A DNA stretch of 64,000 nt from CADBRN01 sp050944685 (GCA_050944685.1 JBMNRP010000002.1:62001-126000), one strand, 5' to 3'; numbered from the stretch's first letter, positions 41,740-50,904 are shown. Program-made: numbers and translations. The notes: a model not told the origin generated them from the sequence alone.

Positions 41740-42525
41740 TCAAATATCAAAGGCCTCTTTCAGCTGCCTGTAATAAATAATGTCTTCCTCCACGCCGCCC
41801 TTGTCTCCGGTGATCGTAAAATAGCCGAAATCATTTGCCACATCTCCCCCCATCGCTCTGGTAAGAAGCGTTGTATTGCTCATTCCGCAGAAAATCATCG
41901 GTCCCTTGACGATTTTTTCTTTTCTGACCTTTAACGCCATCCTCATGACGCGCATTGCATCTTCATAGGTATTGGCAGTAAGATACAGCTTGGGAACGTC
42001 CGCTCCTTTCTTCAGTGCCGTTTCAATCCGGCCGAGCAAAAAATCATCATCCGGAACCGTCTCCCAGTTATGGTAGGAGAGAATCAGCTTTGTGTCAAAC
42101 TTCGCGCAGGTGTCCTTGATTTTATCAATATACTCCTGATCGCTGCCAATTTCCACATCTATGAAATCGATGCATCCGGTATTAATAACGGCTTGAATCA
42201 TGCGGAGGCGCAGATCCCGGGGATATTTCCGGATTCCGCCTTCTTCTTTGATCCGGTAGGTAATCAGAAGAGGAATATCGCCCAGACGTTCCGCCAGGCA
42301 TCTGGCGGTTCCGACAAGTGTTTTTTCCGCGAAATCTGTATCTTCCATCGGGAGGCAGTAATCCAGTCTCCATTCAACCAGATCCGGATCATACTTCATT
42401 ACCGTATCCGCCGCTTCCAGAATCGCTTCTCTGGTACCTTCTTTTATCATCAGGCAGGCATAATAATCTTTCCCGCCGAACTGTTTTCCCTTTTTTTCAT
42501 ACTTTACCGCGCTCTGAACTCTCAT
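41740..42525 (-). CDS. Type I dehydroquinate dehydratase paralogue
   Basis: A 261-residue class I dehydroquinase-like TIM barrel. The Schiff-base Lys (VPKLYLTAN), His (LILSYHNWE), Glu (YRIKEEGG), EWR (DLVEWRLDY) and Arg (LLTRAMGG) are kept, but the C-terminal Gln of the usual APGQ loop is not visible; the region reads GDKGGVEED. It may therefore act on a dehydroquinate-like substrate rather than dehydroquinate itself, or on dehydroquinate from quinate. It is not needed for biosynthesis, since aroD lies at 9356-10138. Adjacent to a second, more divergent paralogue with a 13-base gap. Confidence 0.83.
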   Translation of the reverse strand: MRVQSAVKYEKKGKQFGGKDYYACLMIKEGTREAILEAADTVMKYDPDLVEWRLDYCLPMEDTDFAEKTLVGTARCLAERLGDIPLLITYRIKEEGGIRKYPRDLRLRMIQAVINTGCIDFIDVEIGSDQEYIDKIKDTCAKFDTKLILSYHNWETVPDDDFLLGRIETALKKGADVPKLYLTANTYEDAMRVMRMALKVRKEKIVKGPMIFCGMSNTTLLTRAMGGDVANDFGYFTITGDKGGVEEDIIYYRQLKEAFDI

Positions 42526-42538
42526 CTCTGACTTCCTC

Positions 42539-43306
42539 TCAGTTCCGGGCAAACATCTGCCGAAGTTCCGCATTCTGATAATATGTTTCTAATAACATTC
42601 CTTCCGCACCGCTTTTCAGAACCGAATAAGAAAAATCATTTCCGCACCGGTCCGCCAATACGCGGTACATCAGCCCCACGTCGCCCAAAGTTGACACACA
42701 GAACGGCACCTTGACGGCATGTTTTGTTTTCATCTGTTTTGCAGCCTCTGCCGCTCTGACGAGATCCAGATCATTGTTGGCCAGATACATCAGTTTGATC
42801 ATATCAGCACCTTTCTTCTGCATCTCTTCTGCCCGTTCTTCTATCGCATCCGCAGAAGCAATACCCAGAAAGTCGAGTTCAGACAGAATCAGCCTGACAC
42901 CTTTCTTGTCCGCCATCATCCGGATCTGTCCGAGCATCCGATCACTGCAGATGGATTCAACATCTACTGCATCTACCAGTTCTTCCCGAATACAGTCCTC
43001 TGCAAGTTCCAAACGCTGTGAATCTGTATGGCAATAATCCGATCCTTCCTCATTCAGGGAAAGAATAATCGGGGTCTCTCTTGTTTTGATTCCGGGAACG
43101 CGAGAAAGCGCATCCGCCAGTTCTCCTGTCTCCGGATATCTGACGATCCTGATCTCCACCGCATCCGCTCCCGAGGAAAGCGCGACAGGAAGCTGCCCGG
43201 CGAGTTCCTCTTCACCCGACGGTATTACTGCAACAACAGATCGGATCCTGTCACCGCCAAATTCAATATTCCTGAGCTTAACTTTTTTTTCGCTTTGAAG
43301 TTTCAA
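42539..43306 (-). CDS. Divergent AroD-like protein lacking catalytic His
   Basis: A 255-residue class I dehydroquinase fold. The Lys (MIKLMYLAN) and a late Arg (LMYRVLADR) are present, but the His position reads LILSELDF instead of S-H-D/N, and the R-x3-E-G-G loop reads SLNEEGSD, so the Arg is missing. It is probably inactive as a dehydroquinase; it may be a partner subunit or do other Schiff-base chemistry. The start is a TTG at 43306 with AAGGAGG five bases upstream; the ATG codons further up lack a site. Confidence 0.8.
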   Translation of the reverse strand: MKLQSEKKVKLRNIEFGGDRIRSVVAVIPSGEEELAGQLPVALSSGADAVEIRIVRYPETGELADALSRVPGIKTRETPIILSLNEEGSDYCHTDSQRLELAEDCIREELVDAVDVESICSDRMLGQIRMMADKKGVRLILSELDFLGIASADAIEERAEEMQKKGADMIKLMYLANNDLDLVRAAEAAKQMKTKHAVKVPFCVSTLGDVGLMYRVLADRCGNDFSYSVLKSGAEGMLLETYYQNAELRQMFARN

Positions 43307-43417
43307 CCAGTCCTCCTTTTCTCCGGAAAACCTCTGACAGGCGGATTCCCTTTCGTACATGAAAATCACTTCCCGGATACCGATTTCAATATGCCGACCT
43401 TTTCAGTAATACAATTG

Positions 43418-44446
43418 TTATTTTCCCGGATAGAGGACAACTTTCATGGCATCTCCGCGCCGGATCGCCTCCAGGCCCTCTCCGAATTTTCTCAGAGGGA
43501 ACTCGTGAGTGATCATCCATGTAAAATCTATCATGTCACTCTTAAGAATATTTACAACATCCGGAAGAGAATGATAGGCGATATAATTTCCAAGAATGGT
43601 AATGTCCTTCACCGTGATCGAATACTGTCGGATTTTCGTCTCAGACCTGGCGTTCAGTCCGAACAGCAGAACTGTTCCGGTCGGTTTCACAAGTCGGACA
43701 GCATCCTTCATCAAACTGCCGACCGCATCAATCACAATGTCCGCCCCGATACCCTCTGTCAAGTCACTGACCACCTGGTCCAGATTATCCGTCATCGGAT
43801 TCAGCAGCACATCCGCACCGCTTTTCCTGGCAAACTGGCTCCTTTTTTCGTTCGGTTCAGAAATCACTACCTTCCCAGCCCCTGCCTTTTTCAGGAAGCC
43901 GGCAAACATCATCCCGAGCGGTCCTCCCCCGAGGACAACGCAGGTACAGCCAGGCACGATTCTCAGTTTCTTTATCGCACTGACAGCACAGTCGATCGGT
44001 TCCGAAAGAACAGCTTTCCGGATGTCAACATTCATCGGGATTTTCATGACTGCCCTTTCCGGAACCACAGAGTATTCACAGAAAATACCATCAATCTGCG
44101 AGCCCATCGACTTCATGTTCCGGCACATGTTCGGATGGCCGGTTCTGCAGGCCGGACACACGCCGCAGGTCAGATTGTTGTCAAGAATAATCCGGTCTCC
44201 TTCCGCAACCGTTGTCACATCCGGTCCGGTCTCCTCCACTTCCGCGACGCACTCATGTCCCAGAATGGCACCTTTTGTCGCCCGGATGCCGGGCGGATCT
44301 GCCAGAATATGAACATCCGAACCGCAGATCCCCGCCGCCAGTATCTTGATTTTCACATCGTGTCCGTCGCGAATAGTTGGAATTTCTTTCTGAACATATT
44401 CAAAACGGCCGGTGTCTTTAAAAATAATCGCTTCCATCGTATTCAT
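43418..44446 (-). CDS. Zinc-dependent medium-chain dehydrogenase
   Basis: MDR-family dehydrogenase of 342 residues. CGSDVHI and GHECVAE give catalytic-zinc ligands, CGVCPACRTGHPNMC the structural-zinc set, and GGGPLGMMF the cofactor loop. It probably oxidises a secondary alcohol of a sugar or cyclitol. GAGG is eight bases before the ATG. It sits between the ABC permease gene (57 bases) and the divergent AroD-like gene (about 110 bases), inside the eight-gene operon. Confidence 0.9.
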   Translation of the reverse strand: MNTMEAIIFKDTGRFEYVQKEIPTIRDGHDVKIKILAAGICGSDVHILADPPGIRATKGAILGHECVAEVEETGPDVTTVAEGDRIILDNNLTCGVCPACRTGHPNMCRNMKSMGSQIDGIFCEYSVVPERAVMKIPMNVDIRKAVLSEPIDCAVSAIKKLRIVPGCTCVVLGGGPLGMMFAGFLKKAGAGKVVISEPNEKRSQFARKSGADVLLNPMTDNLDQVVSDLTEGIGADIVIDAVGSLMKDAVRLVKPTGTVLLFGLNARSETKIRQYSITVKDITILGNYIAYHSLPDVVNILKSDMIDFTWMITHEFPLRKFGEGLEAIRRGDAMKVVLYPGK

Positions 44447-44503
44447 CCGTTTTCCCTCTGCTTATTCAAGCTGCAAGACCTGTACATGAACCATTCCGAA
44501 TCA

Positions 44504-45661
44504 TTACTCGCGATTTCCGGATTTTGTCATTACATCGAGAAGAACGGCAAAAATCAGTACCAGTCCTTTTACAAACTCCTGCGCATCCGTTCCAAGTCCC
44601 ATCATCTGCATGCCGTTGTTCAGGATTCCCATGACCAGCGCACCTACGATGGTTCCGAAAATAGTACCGGCTCCGCCCTTCGAAGAAGCTCCGCCGATAA
44701 AGCAGGCGGCAATCGCATCCATTGCGAAGTCGGCGCCCGCCGAAAGTGTCGCGTAATTCAGTCTGGCCAGATATACCACTCCGGCAAGTCCCGTCATAAG
44801 ACCCATATTCGTAAACACGAGCAACTTTACCTTTTTGGTATTTACCCCGGAGAGTCTCGTCGCTTTCTCGTTTCCGCCGATCGCATAGATTCTTCTTCCG
44901 AATACCGTGTGATTTCCGACGAATGAATAAACCCCGATGATCACCGCCAGGAGGATCAGAATCAGCGGAATACCGTTGTATCTGGCAAACATAAATCCGA
45001 TGAACAGAATAACCGCTACGACTATAATGCTCTTGACGATAAAACTTGTTCTGGATGACTCAATGCCATACTCAACATTATCTTTTCGGGTTTTTGCCGC
45101 AAAAAATACATACAGGACCGCTACAATAACCGCTACGATCATGGTGATGATTTTGATTCCACCAACCGTGATATCCGAGACATAATTCATACTGATCTGA
45201 TTCAGACCCGCAGGCGTCGGCCCGACTGTCTCACTGTCCAGAACCATCAGCATCAGTCCGTGAAAAACCATCATATTGCCCAGTGTGGTGACGAACGCAG
45301 GAACTTTGAAATAGGCGACAAACCATCCTTCGTACAGACCCATCAGAATTCCAAGCCCGATACTGATCGCAATCGCGGCAGGAACCGGCATGCCTTTCCG
45401 GACAATCAGCGAGGCGCAGACCGCTCCGATAAATCCGGCTCCATAGCCGACCGACATATCGAAATCTCCTGCAATAATGACAAACAGCATTCCGATGGAA
45501 AGAATAATAATGTAACTGTTCTGCATCAGAATATTTGTGATATTCAGCGGCGTGATCATCTTTCCGCCCGTTACAATCTGAAAAAAGAAGATGATAATAA
45601 TCAACGCCAGCAGTAATCCGTACTTTGAAAGCGAACCGCTTTCTTTTTTCTTTGTTTTCAT
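44504..45661 (-). CDS. Sugar ABC transporter permease (XylH/GguB type)
   Basis: Membrane subunit of 385 residues with about ten helices. AGDFDMSVGYGAGFIGAVCA and AACFIGGASSKGGAGTIFG are family signatures. It is longer than RbsC by a cytoplasmic segment around residues 190-215, as in xylose or multiple-monosaccharide permeases. It works with the ATPase and binding protein encoded upstream. Ligand unknown. Confidence 0.92.
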   Translation of the reverse strand: MKTKKKESGSLSKYGLLLALIIIIFFFQIVTGGKMITPLNITNILMQNSYIIILSIGMLFVIIAGDFDMSVGYGAGFIGAVCASLIVRKGMPVPAAIAISIGLGILMGLYEGWFVAYFKVPAFVTTLGNMMVFHGLMLMVLDSETVGPTPAGLNQISMNYVSDITVGGIKIITMIVAVIVAVLYVFFAAKTRKDNVEYGIESSRTSFIVKSIIVVAVILFIGFMFARYNGIPLILILLAVIIGVYSFVGNHTVFGRRIYAIGGNEKATRLSGVNTKKVKLLVFTNMGLMTGLAGVVYLARLNYATLSAGADFAMDAIAACFIGGASSKGGAGTIFGTIVGALVMGILNNGMQMMGLGTDAQEFVKGLVLIFAVLLDVMTKSGNRE

Positions 45662-45688
45662 TTCTTTCTTCTCCTCGAATCGATGAAA

Positions 45689-47221
45689 CTACGCTTGATC
45701 TTCTCTGATAATGGAAGACATGATCTTCTCCTGAGTCACTTCATCTCTGGTAAATTCTCCGCGGATTGAACCTTCGGCAAGCACATAAATGCGGTCACTC
45801 AGGCCGATGACCTCCTCCATCTCCGAAGAAATCATAATGACGCCTTTCCCCTGGCTGACGAGATCATTGATAATACAATAAATTTCATACTTGGCTCCGA
45901 CATCGACTCCTCGCGTCGGCTCATCGAGAATGAGGACATCCGGTTCTGCCAGAATCCACTTTGCGAGCATTACCTTCTGCTGGTTTCCTCCGGACAGATT
46001 TTCAATTTTCTCAAAAACATTCGGCGTCTTGATACTCAGCGCCTTACGCATGCGCTCCGATTCCCGGAATATTTTTTTCTGTTCTGTCACTCCATGTCGG
46101 GAAAACCGGTCCAGAACAGCCATCGACATGTTTTCCTTCAGATCCTCGATCAGAACCAGACCACTGTCTTTCCGGTCTTCCGTCACATAAGCTACCCCGT
46201 CGTCAATTGCCTGTTTGGGCGTTTTGTAGAATCGCTTTTTTCCATTCTTGTAAATTTCACCGGAGATATATTTTCCATATACCCCTCCGAATACGCTCAT
46301 GGCAAATTCGGTTCTTCCGGCGCCCATCAGACCTGCGATGCCGACCACTTCCCCCTTGTTCACGTGGAGAGAAATATGGTCGCTGACAAGTCTGGACGGG
46401 ATTTGCGGATGCTCGATCGTCCAGTCTTTTACCTCAAACAGTACGTCACCGATATGCGGAGTGCGCTCCGGAAAACGATTCGTCATCTCCCTGCCGACCA
46501 TGCTGGAAATAATTCTGTCCTCCGTAATTTCTCCATCTTCCACACTCATCGTGTCAATCGTGCTTCCATCGCGGATCACTGTTATGGAATCAGCGACCTT
46601 TCTGACCTCGTTAAGCTTATGCGAAATCAGAATACAGGTCATCCCTTTCTTCTTGAACTCAAGGAGCAGATTCAGCAAATTATCGCTTTCAATATCATTC
46701 AGCGATGCCGTGGGCTCATCCAGGATCAGCAGGTCGCAGTTCTTAGAGAGTGCCTTGCAGATCTCCACCAGCTGTTGCTTGCCTACACCGATGTTGATGA
46801 CCGGCGTGTTCGGTGATTCTTCCAGCCCCACTTCTTTCATCAGTGAAATCGCTTTTTTATAAGATTCACTTCTATTGATTACTCCGTGTTTTTCCATTTC
46901 GTTTCCCAGGAAAATATTTTCCCGGATGCTCAATAGAGGAATCAGCGTGAGTTCCTGATGAATGATTGCGATGCCGACTTTTTCGCTGTCTTTGAGATTG
47001 CTGAATTTCCGTTCGCTTCCTTTATAGATGATTTTTCCGGAATATGTACCGTACGGATAAACTCCGCTCAGAACATTCATCAGCGTGGACTTCCCGGCGC
47101 CGTTTTCCCCGCAGATCGCATGGATTTCGCCCTTCTTCACCTGAAGATTTACATTATCAAGTGCCCGGACGGGGCCGAATTCCTTTACGATACTTTTCAT
47201 TTCCAAAATATAGTCCGTCAT
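45689..47221 (-). CDS. Sugar ABC transporter ATP-binding protein (XylG/GguA type)
   Basis: Tandem ATPase of 510 residues. First domain: GENGAGKST, NIGVGKQQLVEICKAL, LLILDEPTASLN. Second domain: GLMGAGRTEF, LSGGNQQKVMLAKW and VLILDEPTRGVD. It matches the xylose/multiple-sugar type by a YPYGTYSGKI insertion after the first Walker A. Gaps to its neighbours are 27 and 40 bases, so it is cotranscribed with binding protein and permease. Confidence 0.93.
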   Translation of the reverse strand: MTDYILEMKSIVKEFGPVRALDNVNLQVKKGEIHAICGENGAGKSTLMNVLSGVYPYGTYSGKIIYKGSERKFSNLKDSEKVGIAIIHQELTLIPLLSIRENIFLGNEMEKHGVINRSESYKKAISLMKEVGLEESPNTPVINIGVGKQQLVEICKALSKNCDLLILDEPTASLNDIESDNLLNLLLEFKKKGMTCILISHKLNEVRKVADSITVIRDGSTIDTMSVEDGEITEDRIISSMVGREMTNRFPERTPHIGDVLFEVKDWTIEHPQIPSRLVSDHISLHVNKGEVVGIAGLMGAGRTEFAMSVFGGVYGKYISGEIYKNGKKRFYKTPKQAIDDGVAYVTEDRKDSGLVLIEDLKENMSMAVLDRFSRHGVTEQKKIFRESERMRKALSIKTPNVFEKIENLSGGNQQKVMLAKWILAEPDVLILDEPTRGVDVGAKYEIYCIINDLVSQGKGVIMISSEMEEVIGLSDRIYVLAEGSIRGEFTRDEVTQEKIMSSIIREDQA

Positions 47222-47261
47222 CTGTTATTCACCTCGTTCCGGTTCACCGTTGTCCCGTACC

Positions 47262-48425
47262 TTATTTCAGATCATCCTCTGAGAGATAGCCGCTGTCAAA
47301 AAGGACTTCCTGAATATTATCCAAATCAAACGTTTGTACTTCTCCGAGATATGTTTTCAGAGGTCCGGACCCGTTATCATACGTTGTCGTGTCATTTACC
47401 GGATAATCCTCGCCTTTCACCGCCGCAACAGCCATGTCAACCGCAATCGGGCACAGAACACGGTCATCTTTGAATACCGACATAGTCTGCTCTCCGGCCA
47501 GCATCGATTTCACCGCCGCGATTTCCGCGTCCTGACCAGTCGTGATGGGAAGCGGTTTGTCCTCCGTTCCGTACCCCGCCGCTTTTAGCGCGGTGATAGC
47601 GCCGAGTGAAAGGTTGGTATACGTAGTCATGACCACGTCCAGATTTTTGTCCTGATAATATGAAGACAGAATATTTTCCATTCTGGTCTGAGCATTGCCG
47701 GAATCCCAGTCCTTTGTGGTAACCTGATCAAACTCAACCTGTCCGGACTGAACAACCAGTTTTCCGGAGTCAATGTAGGGCTGAAGAACCTCCATCGCCC
47801 CATCGAACGTAAGCTTTGCGTTGTTGTCCCCCACATCACCGGTAAACAGCTCGATATTATAAGTCTTGTCCGTGTTCTCCAGATCCAGCTTGTCAACGAT
47901 ATACTGACCGTCACAGCGGCCGACGCCGACATTATCGAAAGTCGCGTAGTAATCAATCGGCGTATCCATTACCATCCGATCGAAGGATACGATTTTGATT
48001 CCGGCGTCTTTCGCTTTATTTATCGCGCTGACAATTCCGGATCCATCTACCGGATTTACAATAATCGCATCTACCCCCTGACTGATAAAACCTTCAATCT
48101 GCTCGATCTGCGTCGCGACATCCGCCTCCGCAAACTGTGAGGTATACTTATAGCCCTTCTCTTCGCAGTAATCTTTAAAGAGACCGTCATCCGTGACAAA
48201 TCTGGCGTTTCCTGTCGTCGGCATGGAGCACGCGATAAAAATATCCGAAGACCCGGAAGCCCCTGAACCGGAAGAAACGCTTTCCGCCTTCGTACCGGCA
48301 GAAGTGGACTCATTTCCGGACGCCGTGGATCCGGCATCACCCGTCGTTCCGCAAGCCGCAAGGCCAAATGTCATGGCGCATACCAGAGATGTGGTTAACA
48401 GTGCTTTTCCTAATCTTTTTTTCAT
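47262..48425 (-). CDS. Sugar ABC transporter substrate-binding lipoprotein (ChvE/XylF-like)
   Basis: Binding protein of 387 residues with a lipobox ending LAAC near residue 26 and a Ser/Gly-rich linker. The fold follows from about residue 48 with IFIACSMPTTGNARF, IIVNPVDGSGIV, NIELFTGDVGDNNAK and TGQDAEIAAVKSM. This is the ChvE/XylF-like group, which binds aldoses such as xylose, glucose or arabinose, and in some species sugar acids. It starts the eight-gene operon and is divergent from an AraC regulator. Confidence 0.92.
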   Translation of the reverse strand: MKKRLGKALLTTSLVCAMTFGLAACGTTGDAGSTASGNESTSAGTKAESVSSGSGASGSSDIFIACSMPTTGNARFVTDDGLFKDYCEEKGYKYTSQFAEADVATQIEQIEGFISQGVDAIIVNPVDGSGIVSAINKAKDAGIKIVSFDRMVMDTPIDYYATFDNVGVGRCDGQYIVDKLDLENTDKTYNIELFTGDVGDNNAKLTFDGAMEVLQPYIDSGKLVVQSGQVEFDQVTTKDWDSGNAQTRMENILSSYYQDKNLDVVMTTYTNLSLGAITALKAAGYGTEDKPLPITTGQDAEIAAVKSMLAGEQTMSVFKDDRVLCPIAVDMAVAAVKGEDYPVNDTTTYDNGSGPLKTYLGEVQTFDLDNIQEVLFDSGYLSEDDLK

Positions 48426-48819
48426 AACCTTCTCCTTTTTTCCGTTGCAGAAGCAATGCGCTTCATTTCCATATCGTGTACTTATTGTAACAACGAAGTG
48501 TTTTCCCTGAATCAGGCAGATTGACCGATTTCATGAAATCCGTTCTTGATTTCACTCATTTTTTTCGGTATATTGACATCAGGAGTTTTGATAATATTTT
48601 AGTTGTTCTGGTGCTGTTTTTCGATATTCATGGGCATTTTAACGGAAATTATTTGCATTAATACAGGATATTTTACTAATTCTTTTCTGTGTTTTCACTT
48701 TTTTGATTTATTAAATCGTATTTCCAGCAATAAGCAAAGAAGATTTTTGTATTATTTTCGGTTTTTTGATTAGTCATTTTCACATTTTCGCAAGCCATCG
48801 GCGCAGAAAGGAGCTTTTA
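48426..48819. promoter_or_regulatory. Divergent regulatory region with two palindromes
   Basis: AT-rich 394-base gap with no gene. For the binding-protein operon: -10 TACAAT (48489-48484, minus) with weak -35 TTCAGG, inside palindrome CCTGAATCAGG (48506-48516). A perfect 14-bp palindrome GATTTCATGAAATC lies at 48527-48540. For the AraC gene: -35 TTGACA (48573-48578), 16 bases, -10 TATTTT (48595-48600). Confidence 0.5.
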
Positions 48820-49755
48820 TTGAAGCAATATCTTCTGAAAAGCTATTATCAGATCAGCTTTGAAAAAGGACAGATACCGCATCTTTTTAATCTGTATAAA
48901 ATCTTCGGAAATCTGGACAGCGATATCCGCTGTCTTCACGCACACGAAAATGCCCTGGAACTGGAGATCATCCGCTCAGGCTCCTGCATCTCCATCGTTG
49001 ATGGATGCCCTTATAAACTAAAAGCCGGAGATATCCAGATTATCAACGCGGGAATGACTCACGAACAGAACTTCGGCATCGATTCGGATCTGGTAGCCTA
49101 TAGCGTGGGAATAAAGAATCTTCACATAAAGGGCTTGCGTGGAAATGCTCTGATTCCAGATAACATTTATCCCGTTTTTCGTCTGAAAGACTTTTTTGAC
49201 GATATCTGTGATCTTTTTGACCTGATTACTCTTCAGCTTGACCGCAATTACATCCACGCTACCGAAACTGCCAATTACCTGATGATCGCCTTCCTCTCGC
49301 TTTTTCTGAATGTGCTCAGCACAGAGCCGACCACTCCGCTCCAGGACAGGAAAGTCACATCCCAGGAAATGATCGTCCAGAAAGCATGTCAGTACATCAA
49401 CGAAAACTACCGCAACAACATTGCTCTCCAGGATATTGCAAAACACGCTAATGTTGATAAATATTATCTGACGCGCGCTTTTAAGAAGGTTCTCGGATAT
49501 CCCCCGATCCAGTATCTGATTCGCAGGCGAATCGGAGAAGCCCAGTTTCAGCTCGTTGAGACGTCAAAACCCATCTCGGAAATCGCAACCGAAGTAGGTT
49601 TCAACACTCTGAGTCATTTCAGCACTACCTTTTCAAAAATTCTGAAAACATCACCGCAGAAATATCGTTCGGAAGTGCTGACCAAATATTACGAGAACCC
49701 GCGCGGGCAAATAAACCGTCCCAGTTTTCGGGCGCCGGAAAAAACTATTAAATAA
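48820..49755 (+). CDS. AraC family transcriptional regulator
   Basis: A 312-residue AraC-type regulator. N-terminal cupin-like sensor (HAHENALELEIIRSG, LKAGDIQIINAGMTHEQ) and C-terminal double helix-turn-helix (IALQDIAKHANVDKYYLTRA, EIATEVGFNTLSHFSTTF, TSPQKYRSE). It probably controls the divergent eight-gene operon. The start is a TTG at 48820 with AAAGGAG six bases upstream; the ATG at 48766 in the same frame has no ribosome site. It is similar in design to the regulator at 26002-26907. Confidence 0.88.
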   Translation: MKQYLLKSYYQISFEKGQIPHLFNLYKIFGNLDSDIRCLHAHENALELEIIRSGSCISIVDGCPYKLKAGDIQIINAGMTHEQNFGIDSDLVAYSVGIKNLHIKGLRGNALIPDNIYPVFRLKDFFDDICDLFDLITLQLDRNYIHATETANYLMIAFLSLFLNVLSTEPTTPLQDRKVTSQEMIVQKACQYINENYRNNIALQDIAKHANVDKYYLTRAFKKVLGYPPIQYLIRRRIGEAQFQLVETSKPISEIATEVGFNTLSHFSTTFSKILKTSPQKYRSEVLTKYYENPRGQINRPSFRAPEKTIK

Positions 49756-49776
49756 TAACCGGTATTTTCACAGTGT

Positions 49777-49837
49777 AAAAAAGAAGCGCCGCAAAATATC
49801 TTCAGAAAATTTTTCTTCCGATATTCTGCGACGCTTC
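49777..49837 (-). terminator. Terminator of the TIM-barrel gene, convergent with AraC
   Basis: GAAGCGCCGCA (49783-49793) pairs with TGCGACGCTTC (49827-49837) with one mismatch, extended by AATATC/GATATT pairing; TTTTTT follows on the minus strand (49782-49777). Confidence 0.72.
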
Positions 49838-49867
49838 CCACACCGAAACCCCATATTCATCAGGGCT

Positions 49868-50746
49868 TCATCCGATCAGTTCCGTCATTTTCCGATAAAC
49901 TTTTTTCGCAGTATCCTTCGGGAGTTGCTCACGGTCCTTTAAATAGAACGTTTCATACATCCATTTCCCGGAAAATCCGGTCGCCTTTACCGCATCGATC
50001 CATTCACCCACCGGAACGTCTCCCTCCCCCAGAGCGACATTTCTGATTACTGCTTCGTTCGGCACGCCTTCTGCCTTTCTCGTATCGCAGACATGGACCT
50101 CTTCAATCACCGAAGGATCTAACGTTGCGATATAATCGGGCGAATCCCCGGCAATAAATCCGTGGAAGAAATCAATGACCATCTTCACATTATCAAGACC
50201 GGTCTTCTCGCAGATCTGCACCCCCTGCCGGATCGAACCGACCGGAGTCCAGCAAAGCGGTTCAAAATATATATTAATGCCAAACCGATGCGCCAGTTTC
50301 CCGATTTCTTTCATATTCCTGACCGTGATTTCTTCCTGTTCCTTCAGTTCCAACCCCTGAAGCGCCATATATCCATTGAAAGGAAGTCCTTGCTGAAAGC
50401 ATTCAACCGCCCGGAAATCAGCGGGTCCGGTCAATATCTGCACCGCTTCTGCTCCAAGCTGACTGCTGACATCGAACAGGAACTCACATTCCTTCATCAA
50501 CCGGGTAAATTCATATCCGCCTCTCTCGCAATCCAGAATATAGCCGGTGGAAAGAATCGGCATATCCTCTGAGAGTTTCTTCAGATCCCCGATGGAATAT
50601 CCGGCATTCAGATATCGTTTCAGCTGATACTCACTGGCCTCGACCCCGTCGAAGCCCGCCTCCTTCGCAGCATCCAGCAAAGTCGCTATGTTCGCCTCCC
50701 CCAGATTCGAATGATGAAACAACAGGGTATAATTTTTTCTACTCAT
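49868..50746 (-). CDS. Sugar phosphate isomerase/epimerase-like TIM barrel
   Basis: Xylose-isomerase-like barrel of 292 residues. Metal ligand candidates: Glu in YFEPLCWTP, Asp in MVIDFFHGF, His in EVHVCDTRK and a late Glu in MYETFYL. The ATG at 50746 has AAAGGAGG five bases upstream; the frame is open further up without a site. It follows the split transketolase genes but is separated from them by a 20-bp perfect hairpin. The substrate is unknown; erythrulose- or tetrose-type ketoses would fit beside a transketolase but are speculative. Confidence 0.83.
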   Translation of the reverse strand: MSRKNYTLLFHHSNLGEANIATLLDAAKEAGFDGVEASEYQLKRYLNAGYSIGDLKKLSEDMPILSTGYILDCERGGYEFTRLMKECEFLFDVSSQLGAEAVQILTGPADFRAVECFQQGLPFNGYMALQGLELKEQEEITVRNMKEIGKLAHRFGINIYFEPLCWTPVGSIRQGVQICEKTGLDNVKMVIDFFHGFIAGDSPDYIATLDPSVIEEVHVCDTRKAEGVPNEAVIRNVALGEGDVPVGEWIDAVKATGFSGKWMYETFYLKDREQLPKDTAKKVYRKMTELIG

Positions 50747-50904
50747 AACTGCCTCCTTTGACATATTCTGAATTACTTTCAGTTTATTCCAAAGAAGCAA
50801 AGGGCAAATCAGGAATATTGGTGAATGACAGCGTCAAATTCATTTTCACAGAATACGCATTTTCAAAATATTGACAGATGATTCGCTGTGCCCGTCGGAC
50901 TGAA

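Noticed and set aside
43028..44926. 632-codon open frame on the + strand
   Set aside because: Antisense to the AroD-like, dehydrogenase and permease genes; His/Arg/Phe-rich translation without motifs, a codon-bias shadow.
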